Source of the DNA: Alphaproteobacteria bacterium | Lineage (GTDB): Bacteria; Pseudomonadota; Alphaproteobacteria; Caulobacterales; Parvularculaceae | Assembly: GCA_030428745.1 (NCBI GenBank) | Contig: JAUIEG010000210.1 | Location: forward strand, 1-5,526 | Reading direction: 5' to 3' | DNA: 5,526 nt | Shown: positions 1-5,018 of the stretch, piece by piece | Layout of the letters: each line of letters begins with the position of its first letter | Numbering within the stretch: the stretch's first letter is position 1 | The notes under the pieces: generated by a model | Seen by the model: only the letters and a program-made list of their open reading frames with translations | The model's database searches: none | Told to the model about the DNA's origin: nothing | Position numbers and translations under genes: made by a program

Positions 1-1
1 C

Positions 2-250
2 CAGCCTAACCTCAAGGCCGAGTTCAACGACATCAGTCATCAGCGCGGCGTTTGCTCCATGGCGCGGGCGCAGGACCCGAACAGCGGCAACAGCCAGTTT
101 TTTATCGTCTTTGACGACGCCTCTTTCCTCGACGGCCAGTACACGGTCTGGGGCAAGGTCGTGGAAGGCATGGAAAATGTGGACGCCGTTAATCGCGGCG
201 AGCCGCCGGCGGACCCCACGAAAATCGTCAAGTTCCGCTCTGCTGAGTAA
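2..250 (+). CDS. Peptidyl-prolyl cis-trans isomerase, cyclophilin type (3' part only)
   Basis: C-terminal 82 residues of a cyclophilin; the 5' part lies off the left edge. Cyclophilins catalyse cis-trans isomerisation of X-Pro bonds and assist folding. Visible hallmarks are the block RGVCSMARA (residues 15-23 of the fragment), NSGNSQFFI (27-35) with the active-site Gln and Phe, and FLDGQYTVWGKVVEGM (42-57). By family alignment, human CypA Trp121 corresponds to Phe42 and His126 to Tyr47; Phe at the Trp position is usual in bacterial, cyclosporin-insensitive cyclophilins. The close match to short single-domain bacterial forms suggests a PpiA/PpiB-like enzyme, but cell location cannot be judged without the N terminus. 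The frame is open from the window edge to TAA at 248-250, and an intrinsic terminator follows 33 bases later, so this is the last gene of its transcript. Confidence 0.95.
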   Translation, partial: QPNLKAEFNDISHQRGVCSMARAQDPNSGNSQFFIVFDDASFLDGQYTVWGKVVEGMENVDAVNRGEPPADPTKIVKFRSAE

Positions 251-283
251 GGATTCGACAAGGATTTCTTTATTTCGAAGTGG

Positions 284-314
284 CAAAAAGGCGCGAATCC
301 CACGCGCCTTTTTG
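284..314 (+). terminator. Intrinsic terminator after the cyclophilin gene
   Basis: A perfect 12-bp stem pairs 284-295 (CAAAAAGGCGCG) with 303-314 (CGCGCCTTTTTG) around a 7-base loop at 296-302. The GC-rich core is followed by five Ts at 309-313, which also pair with the five As at 285-289, so it could work in either direction. It separates the cyclophilin gene from the glycosyltransferase, whose start lies only 57 bases further on; that gene therefore needs its own promoter or read-through. Confidence 0.85.
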
Positions 315-338
315 TTTGCCCGATTTTAAGCGGGCCCC

Positions 339-382
339 GCGGCCGACAAGTGACCGACAAGTGACCGACAAGTGACTGATAA
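339..382 (+). repeat. 11-bp tandem repeat ending at the glycosyltransferase start
   Basis: Four consecutive 11-bp units, read as GTGACCGACAA: 339-349 (two mismatches, beginning GCGG), 350-360 and 361-371 (identical), and 372-382 (GTGACTGATAA, two mismatches), which is the start of the glycosyltransferase gene. Read with the phase shifted, 343-375 is three perfect copies of CCGACAAGTGA. Each perfect unit reads GTG ACC GAC AAG TGA, and each TGA overlaps the next GTG by the GTGA arrangement seen in translationally coupled genes. No Shine-Dalgarno-like sequence precedes any copy. A small GC palindrome (GCGGGCCCCGC, 330-340) sits just upstream and could fold over the first copy. The repeat is certain; any regulatory role is inference. 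Confidence 0.9.
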
Positions 383-1592
383 ACCCAACATCGCCTATCT
401 CATGAACACTTACCCGCTGACGTCGACGACGTTCATTCGGCGGGAGATTGAGGCCCATGAGCGGCGCGGTCTGGCCATCACGCGCTATGCGTTGCGCCAA
501 TGGGACGGAAAGCTGGTCGATCCACTCGATATCGCGGAAATCGACCGCACCCATTATATTCTCTCGGGCAATGCTGGCGGTCTGCTCAAGGCGTTCTTCC
601 GTGAGCTGATGACGAACACCGGCGGTTTTCTGAAAGCGCTCGGTCCGTGGTGGTCATTGTTGAAGCATGCGCGCGGCGGCGTTGTGCGCCATGCGGCCTA
701 TCTGATGGAGGCGTGTTATTTCCGCCAGCGCGCGGCGGCGGACAAAATCGACCATGTGCATGTGCACTTCCTGACCAACTCAACGGCGGTCGCCATGCTG
801 GCGCGGATCATGGGCGGCCCGACATACAGCGCGACCGTGCACGGGCCCGATGAACTGACCGATGCGCCGCTGCTCGACTTTCCGGCCAAGATCGACCATG
901 CGTCGTTTATTGCAGCGATCACCCATTTCTGTAAGTCGCAATTGATCCGGTTTTCCTCCATCAAGGCGGCGGACAAAATCAAGATCATTCATTGCGGCCT
1001 CGACCTGTCAGGCTTTGAAGCGACCCCGCCGCCGGACAATCAAACGCTGGTCTGTGTCGGGCGCCTATGTCCGCAAAAGGGGCAGGCGCAATTGCCCGCC
1101 GCCGTTGCGGCGTTGCGCGATGAATTCCCGGACATGAACGTCGTGTTGATCGGCGACGGCGAAAGCCGCGCCGAAATCGAGGCGGAAATAGCGCGCCTTA
1201 AGGTCGGCGACATCATCACCATCACCGGCTGGATGGAAAACAGACAAGTCCGCGAAGCGGTCAAAAGTGCGCGTGCGTTTTTGTTGCCGAGTTTCGCTGA
1301 AGGTTTGCCGGTCGTTATCATGGAAGCGCTTGCCCTCGGCCGGCCGGTGATCTCGACCTATATCGCGGGCATTCCGGAACTTGTCGATGAGGGCTGCGGC
1401 TGGATCATTCCCGCCGGCGACGGGGACGCGCTCATCCGCGCCATGCGCGAAGCGTTGACCGCATCGCCGGAAAAACTTGGCCAACTCGGCGCTGAAGGGC
1501 GCAAACGTATCGAAGACCGCCACGACGTCGACAAGGAAGCTGCGACCCTCGGTGACTGGTTCATCGACGTTTTTAAACATCACCGGCTCTAG
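372..1592 (+). CDS. Glycosyltransferase family 4 (GT-B fold)
   Basis: 406-residue retaining glycosyltransferase that moves a sugar from a nucleotide-sugar donor, probably at the cytoplasmic membrane face, onto a polysaccharide or lipid acceptor. The N-terminal acceptor domain (about 1-215) contains AYLMNTYPLTSTTFI near the start, the HVHVHF strand (128-133) and TVHG (155-158). The donor domain begins at about 225 with VGRLCPQKG (229-237; Arg231 and Lys236 are the usual diphosphate contacts), then LIGDGE (259-264), ITGW (284-287) and the EX7E motif Glu310-Glu318, followed by ALGRPVIST. Length is normal and no signal peptide or membrane segment is seen. It resembles WcaL/exopolysaccharide-type enzymes, but the substrate cannot be told. 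GTG372 is the earliest possible start because TGA351 is in frame and no start codon lies between; ATG402 is the alternative but would remove the conserved first strand. No ribosome-binding site is visible for either. The gene stands alone, with no other polysaccharide gene nearby. Confidence 0.93.
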   Translation: MTDKPNIAYLMNTYPLTSTTFIRREIEAHERRGLAITRYALRQWDGKLVDPLDIAEIDRTHYILSGNAGGLLKAFFRELMTNTGGFLKALGPWWSLLKHARGGVVRHAAYLMEACYFRQRAAADKIDHVHVHFLTNSTAVAMLARIMGGPTYSATVHGPDELTDAPLLDFPAKIDHASFIAAITHFCKSQLIRFSSIKAADKIKIIHCGLDLSGFEATPPPDNQTLVCVGRLCPQKGQAQLPAAVAALRDEFPDMNVVLIGDGESRAEIEAEIARLKVGDIITITGWMENRQVREAVKSARAFLLPSFAEGLPVVIMEALALGRPVISTYIAGIPELVDEGCGWIIPAGDGDALIRAMREALTASPEKLGQLGAEGRKRIEDRHDVDKEAATLGDWFIDVFKHHRL

Positions 1593-1600
1593 GCGGTGAT
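1579..1600. repeat. Hairpin across the glycosyltransferase stop codon
   Basis: A 7-bp perfect inverted repeat, ATCACCG (1579-1585) and CGGTGAT (1594-1600), with an 8-base loop that contains the TAG stop at 1590-1592. No T-run follows, so it is not a standard intrinsic terminator; it might stabilise the transcript end or be chance. Confidence 0.45.
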
Positions 1601-1608
1601 AAAGTAAG

Positions 1609-1641
1609 CGCACGCTCAGTCGCGCCAATCTCGAGCGTGCG
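1609..1641. repeat. 9-bp inverted repeat downstream of the glycosyltransferase
   Basis: CGCACGCTC (1609-1617) is perfectly complementary to GAGCGTGCG (1633-1641), with 15 bases between the arms. There is no T-tract after it. A DNA site for a dimeric regulator, a 3'-end hairpin, or the start of a small structured RNA are all possible. It is followed immediately by a smaller hairpin, GGTCG (1645-1649) with CGACC (1653-1657) and a GAA loop. Confidence 0.5.
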
Positions 1642-1689
1642 GTTGGTCGGAACGACCCGAAACGCTGTCTGTGTAATGATCTTAAGCTG

Positions 1690-1748
1690 TTGACTTTATT
1701 GGCGCTGAACTCAAATCGAGGCTTTGTGCTTTCAAATATAGATAAAAT
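1690..1748 (+). promoter_or_regulatory. AT-rich candidate promoter region for the lipoprotein gene
   Basis: After the hairpins the sequence turns AT-rich. TTGACT (1690-1695) is a good -35 box, but nothing close to TATAAT lies 16-18 bases downstream. TAAAAT (1743-1748) is a five-of-six -10 box without a good -35 at the right distance. A promoter somewhere here is expected because the lipoprotein gene follows a 202-bp gap, but the exact elements are uncertain. Confidence 0.3.
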
Positions 1749-1777
1749 GAGTATCCTTCTAACGGGGGCAAATAGTT

Positions 1778-1784
1778 AGAGGGG
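1778..1784 (+). promoter_or_regulatory. Ribosome-binding site of the lipoprotein gene
   Basis: The purine-rich AGAGGGG ends 10 bases before ATG1795. It supports that ATG as the start, together with the signal peptide that begins there. Confidence 0.55.
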
Positions 1785-1794
1785 CACATTCAAA

Positions 1795-2589
1795 ATGAAA
1801 TATTTTTTGCTGGCTGTACTAGCCAGCCTTACATGCTCGTGCGCGACTGTCATCCGGGGCACGTCGGAAACGGCTCAATTTGAAAGCACGCCGACCGGCG
1901 CTGAGGTTACCGCAGAGTCGATTAGTGAAGACAAGATGGGGCCGTTCAATTGCACGACTCCTTGTCAGATGGAGTTGAAGCGAAAGCGCACCTGGAAGGT
2001 GGATTTTGAACTTGAAGGCTACAAGCCCGTATCTGCTTTGCTCAAACCGGTTGTGACCGGGGGCGGTGTTGCTTCAGGCGCCGGCAATATCATCGCCGGC
2101 GGTTTGATCGGCATCGGCATCGACGCCGGGACCGGCGCGAATCTTGATCTGCGTCCGAACCCGATGATCGCTGAGCTTGCGCCGCTGGAGTCGCCGGATG
2201 CGTCGCGCGTTCTCGACGCAGAGCCGGTTGCTGAGGAGGCTCTAGAGGAGCAGGAGGAGGGCCTGATTGAGGAAGGGGCGGAGGTGGAAACCCCGTCTGA
2301 AGCGGCTCCGCTCGAGATGGATGAAACCGATGTCGAGACTCCGGAAACGGAGCTTCCGGCCGAAGACATGAGCGATGAAAGCCCGGAAGTAATGAGCGCC
2401 AACGAAACGCCGAAGAGCGTTAATGTCGGAGCGGAACAAGCCGAAGCGCCGATTGTTAATGTCAGCAGCCCGGCAAGCGAAGACCCCGCCCACACTCAAG
2501 TCCGTCTTTATAAGCCGGGCGAAGTCGCGCCGAATGATGAAGACGCTGATGATCTCAACAAACTTCAGTTGAAATCCATCGACAACTAG
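1795..2589 (+). CDS. Predicted lipoprotein, PEGA-like domain and acidic C-terminal tail
   Basis: 264 residues. The N terminus has a Lys2 charge, a hydrophobic core (3-12) and a Cys-containing cleavage region, LTCSCATVIRGT (12-23). Cys16 is the likely lipidated residue, since CATV-RGT is the usual beginning of the mature protein in this family, although TCS before it is a poor lipobox. Residues 25-85 look like a PEGA-type beta domain: ESTPTGAEV, then FNCTTPCQM with two cysteines (53 and 57), then ELEGYKPV. Residues 89-115 are a glycine-rich segment (GGGVASGAGN, GGLIGIGIDAG) resembling a glycine zipper, ending in LDLRPNP. Residues 130 to about 230 are low-complexity and rich in Glu, Asp, Ala and Pro, probably disordered. 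An envelope location is inferred; no molecular function can be assigned. It appears monocistronic, with its own leader and a terminator 31 bases after the stop. Confidence 0.82.
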   Translation: MKYFLLAVLASLTCSCATVIRGTSETAQFESTPTGAEVTAESISEDKMGPFNCTTPCQMELKRKRTWKVDFELEGYKPVSALLKPVVTGGGVASGAGNIIAGGLIGIGIDAGTGANLDLRPNPMIAELAPLESPDASRVLDAEPVAEEALEEQEEGLIEEGAEVETPSEAAPLEMDETDVETPETELPAEDMSDESPEVMSANETPKSVNVGAEQAEAPIVNVSSPASEDPAHTQVRLYKPGEVAPNDEDADDLNKLQLKSIDN

Positions 2590-2620
2590 ATTTCCTGTTG
2601 TCACGAATACGCATGATCAT

Positions 2621-2649
2621 AAAAAAGCCGGGCGAAAGCCCGGCTTTTT
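2621..2649. terminator. Bidirectional intrinsic terminator between convergent genes
   Basis: GCCGGGC (2627-2633) pairs with GCCCGGC (2638-2644) around a GAAA tetraloop. Six As precede the stem and five Ts follow it, so both strands end in a U-tract. It lies 31 bases after the lipoprotein stop and 36 bases after the stop of the dehydrogenase on the minus strand, and can serve both. Confidence 0.93.
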
Positions 2650-2685
2650 GTTTCGAATGTGATCCGGTGTCGCGAACAAGATGAG

Positions 2686-4131
2686 TTATTTTCCTAGCCC
2701 GCCGAACAACCCGTATTTGATGTTGAGATAATCCTCGAGACCGTATTTGGAGCCTTCGCGGCCGACGCCTGAGTCTTTGACGCCGCCAAAGGGCGCGACC
2801 GGCGTGGAGAGGATGCCTTCATTGACGGCGACCATGCCATATTCGAGGCCTTCCATCACGCGCCAGGCGCGGCCGAGATCGTTTGTATAGAAATAGGAAG
2901 CGAGGCCGAACTCGGTGTCGTTGGCCATCTCGATCGCTTCTTCTTCAGTTTCGAATTTGAAAAGCGGCGCCACGGGGCCAAAGGTTTCGTCCTTGGCGAT
3001 CATCATTTGAGGTGTGACGCCGGTAAGAACGGTCGGTTCGAAGAAGGTGCCGCCAAGCTTGTGGCGTTCGCCGCCGGCCGCGACTTTCGCGCCCTTGGAG
3101 ACGGCGTCGCTGATATGTTCCTCAACCTTTTCGACCGCTTTTTCTTCGATGAGAGGCCCCTGTTCAACGCCGTTCTCCATGCCGTCGCCGACCTTCATCT
3201 GCGCGACGCGTTTGGCGAATTTGTCGGCGAATTCGTCATAAATTCCCGACTGCACGAGAATGCGGTTGGCGCAGACGCAGGTCTGGCCCGCATTGCGGAA
3301 CTTACAGGCGATCGCGCCTTCAACGGCGCGGTCGAGATCGGCGTCGTCAAAAATGATGAGCGGCGCATTGCCGCCGAGCTCCATGGAGGCGCGCTTCATA
3401 TTGCCCATGGCTTTCGCCGCAAGCATTTTGCCGACGCCGGTAGAGCCGGTGAAGGTGATCTTCGCGACCGCGGGGTTTTCGCAGAATTCGTCGCCGATGG
3501 GCGCCGCCTCGCCGGTAATGACGGAGAAGACGCCTTTCGGGAGACCGATCTCGTCGGCGATCACGCCCATGGCGAGCGCGGAATAAGGCGTCTGGCTCGC
3601 GGGCTTGCAGATGATGGGACAGCCGGCGGCGAGCGCCGCGGCGGCCTTGCGCGCGATCATGGCGTTCGGGAAATTCCATGGGGTGATGGAACAGACAACG
3701 CCCACGGGTTCCTTGGTGACGACAATGCGCTTGTCGGCCCAGGGGGACGGGATGACGTCGCCATAAACGCGGATGGCCTCTTCTGCGAACCATTTGAAAA
3801 AGGCGGCGCCGTAGGCGATCTCGCCTTTTGCTTCGGCGAGAGGCTTTCCCTGTTCAAGCGTCAGGAGCTCGCCGAGGGCTTCCTGGTTGTCCATCAGCGC
3901 ATCGTAAAAGCTGCGGCAGAATTTGGACCGCTCGTCGGCGGTCTTTGCGCGCCAGCCGGGGAAGGCCTTTGCGGCGGCGGCGATGGCCTCACGAGCTTCG
4001 TCTCGGCCGAAATCTGGCACATGGCCAATGGTCTCGCCATTGGCGGGGTTCGTCACCGCGATCTTGTTCGCGCCGCCGCGCCATTCACCGCCAATATAGC
4101 AGTCTTCGCGGAAAAACTTCTGACGGGTCAT
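2686..4131 (-). CDS. gabD: Succinate-semialdehyde dehydrogenase, probably NADP-dependent
   Basis: 481 residues from ATG4131, full length for an aldehyde dehydrogenase. The expected reaction is oxidation of succinate semialdehyde to succinate, the last step of GABA breakdown, in the cytosol. Numbered from that ATG, the key motifs are TPWNFP with Asn153 (oxyanion), KPASQTP (176-182), FTGSTGVG (227-234, cofactor loop), MELGGNAP with general base Glu251, FRNAGQTCVCANR with nucleophile Cys285, and ETFGPV with Glu382. Arg279 just before NAGQTC, and Arg161 in the ARKAAAALAAG helix, fit the substrate-carboxylate arginines known in this subfamily. Ser179 in KPAS replaces the Glu that favours NAD, as in E. 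coli GabD, so NADP is the likelier cofactor. A start 18 bases upstream (ATG4149) is possible but lacks the ribosome-binding site. No GABA transaminase gene is adjacent. A related semialdehyde (for example glutarate semialdehyde) is an alternative substrate. Confidence 0.93.
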   Translation of the reverse strand: MTRQKFFREDCYIGGEWRGGANKIAVTNPANGETIGHVPDFGRDEAREAIAAAAKAFPGWRAKTADERSKFCRSFYDALMDNQEALGELLTLEQGKPLAEAKGEIAYGAAFFKWFAEEAIRVYGDVIPSPWADKRIVVTKEPVGVVCSITPWNFPNAMIARKAAAALAAGCPIICKPASQTPYSALAMGVIADEIGLPKGVFSVITGEAAPIGDEFCENPAVAKITFTGSTGVGKMLAAKAMGNMKRASMELGGNAPLIIFDDADLDRAVEGAIACKFRNAGQTCVCANRILVQSGIYDEFADKFAKRVAQMKVGDGMENGVEQGPLIEEKAVEKVEEHISDAVSKGAKVAAGGERHKLGGTFFEPTVLTGVTPQMMIAKDETFGPVAPLFKFETEEEAIEMANDTEFGLASYFYTNDLGRAWRVMEGLEYGMVAVNEGILSTPVAPFGGVKDSGVGREGSKYGLEDYLNIKYGLFGGLGK

Positions 4132-4136
4132 GTGGG

Positions 4137-4142
4137 CTCCTT
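4137..4142 (-). promoter_or_regulatory. Ribosome-binding site that fixes the gabD start
   Basis: On the minus strand AAGGAG lies 5 bases before ATG4131. It falls inside the longer open frame that begins at 4149, which argues that the longer start, with six extra residues (MNEGAH), is not used. Confidence 0.8.
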
Positions 4143-4180
4143 CGTTCATTCAGGCCAAGGCTTACCACTGCGGCGGGCTT

Positions 4181-4209
4181 TTGCAATCGCTGACGGCAGG
4201 CGGCATGAT
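4181..4209 (+). promoter_or_regulatory. Candidate promoter in the divergent gabD/crotonase control region
   Basis: The 116 bases at 4132-4247 separate two divergent genes and must hold control signals for at least one of them. On the plus strand TTGCAA (4181-4186) and CATGAT (4204-4209) are 17 bases apart, each four of six against the sigma-70 consensus. TTGCAA is self-complementary, but no good -10 lies downstream on the minus strand. No convincing operator palindrome was seen. Confidence 0.3.
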
Positions 4210-4247
4210 GGGTTGAATTTCAGGCCCTTAGCGACAGGAATGGCCCC

Positions 4248-5018
4248 ATGACGGTGACCTATGAAACTCCGAAAGACGGCGTTGCGCTGATCACGCTGAA
4301 CCGCCCGGACAAGCTTAATTCCTTTAACCGGGCAATGCGCGCCGATACGACCACCGCGCTCGCGCGGGCGTCCGCGGACGAGGCGGTTCGCGTTGTCGTC
4401 GTGACGGGCGCAGGACGTGCCTTCTGCGCCGGGGCGGATGTTTCCGCCGTCGACGAAATGGGCAACGTGGAAGATGTTCTGAATACGGAATATGCGGGCT
4501 TCCTCAATATTGTTCAGTCCACACCGAAGCCGGTGATCGCGGCGGTCAACGGACCTGCCGCCGGCATCGGCATGAGCCTTGCGCTCACTTGCGATCTGCG
4601 GGTGATGGGCGAGGGCGCTTATCTCATGAGCGCTTTTGCTAATATCGGCCTTGTGCCCGATGGCGGCCTTTCATTTTTGCTGACGCGCGAGATCGGTTAT
4701 GCGCGCGCCTACCAGCTTGCGATTGAGGCAGAAAAGATTGACGCAGAACGCGCGCTGGACTGGGGGCTCGTCAACCGGGTTGTTCCCGATGCTGATGTTT
4801 TGGGGAACGCGCTTGATTGGGCTGAAAGTCTTTCGGCGCGCGCGCCGGTCGCCCTGGCGCTCACCAAGCGCAGTTTCCGCGCGGCGGCGCAGGAAGGTCT
4901 TAAGACCGCGATGGCTTATGAAGCGATGCTGCAGCGTCAGGCGATTGTGACCGAAGACTGCGCCGAGGGCGTCGCGGCGCTCTTCCAGAAGAGAAAGCCG
5001 AATTTCAAGGGCCGCTAG
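4248..5018 (+). CDS. Enoyl-CoA hydratase/isomerase family protein, PaaG-like isomerase type
   Basis: 256 residues, the usual crotonase length. These enzymes hold an acyl-CoA thioester in an oxyanion hole. Motifs: NRPDKLNSF (18-26), FCAGADVSA (59-67), KPVIAAVNGPAAGIG (94-108), SAFANIGLVPDGG (128-140) and the C-terminal KRKPNFKGR. Aligned without gaps to rat mitochondrial hydratase across this region, catalytic Glu144 becomes Ser110 and Glu164 becomes Phe130, while Gly172 becomes Asp138. An Asp here (IPDCGG) is the catalytic residue of PaaG, so double-bond isomerisation is more likely than hydration. The acyl-CoA substrate is unknown, and no other phenylacetate or beta-oxidation gene is in view. 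ATG4248 is preceded by AGGA (4236-4239) at 8 bases. The gene diverges from gabD, and its stop overlaps the stop of the convergent peptidase gene. Confidence 0.9.
   Translation: MTVTYETPKDGVALITLNRPDKLNSFNRAMRADTTTALARASADEAVRVVVVTGAGRAFCAGADVSAVDEMGNVEDVLNTEYAGFLNIVQSTPKPVIAAVNGPAAGIGMSLALTCDLRVMGEGAYLMSAFANIGLVPDGGLSFLLTREIGYARAYQLAIEAEKIDAERALDWGLVNRVVPDADVLGNALDWAESLSARAPVALALTKRSFRAAAQEGLKTAMAYEAMLQRQAIVTEDCAEGVAALFQKRKPNFKGR

Noticed and set aside
350..375. The micro-ORFs in the repeat as independent genes or a leader-peptide attenuator
   Set aside because: They are only four codons, have no ribosome-binding site, no run of one amino acid and no antiterminator hairpin. They are reported only as a possible initiation-control feature.
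339..382. The tandem repeat as a CRISPR array or transposon end
   Set aside because: Units are 11 bp, directly adjacent with no spacers, and there are no cas genes, target-site duplications or transposase nearby.
1065..1628. A 187-codon minus-strand frame opposite the glycosyltransferase
   Set aside because: No family resemblance; it is the complement of conserved GT4 motifs.
2019..2495. A 158-codon serine-rich minus-strand frame opposite the lipoprotein
   Set aside because: The serine richness is simply the complement of the acidic, low-complexity coding strand; no start signal or domain is seen.
4132..4149. Six-residue N-terminal extension of the dehydrogenase from ATG4149
   Set aside because: The AAGGAG ribosome-binding site lies within this extension, at ideal distance from ATG4131.
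4240..4242. ATG at 4240 as an alternative crotonase start
   Set aside because: It is out of frame with the crotonase; ATG4248 has AGGA at a normal distance and gives the usual N terminus.
3007..4251. A 414-codon open frame on the plus strand, ending in a TGA that overlaps the crotonase ATG (ATGA)
   Set aside because: It lies codon-for-codon opposite the well-supported dehydrogenase gene, shows no recognisable domain, and is the usual long antisense frame of a GC-rich gene. The ATGA overlap is coincidental.
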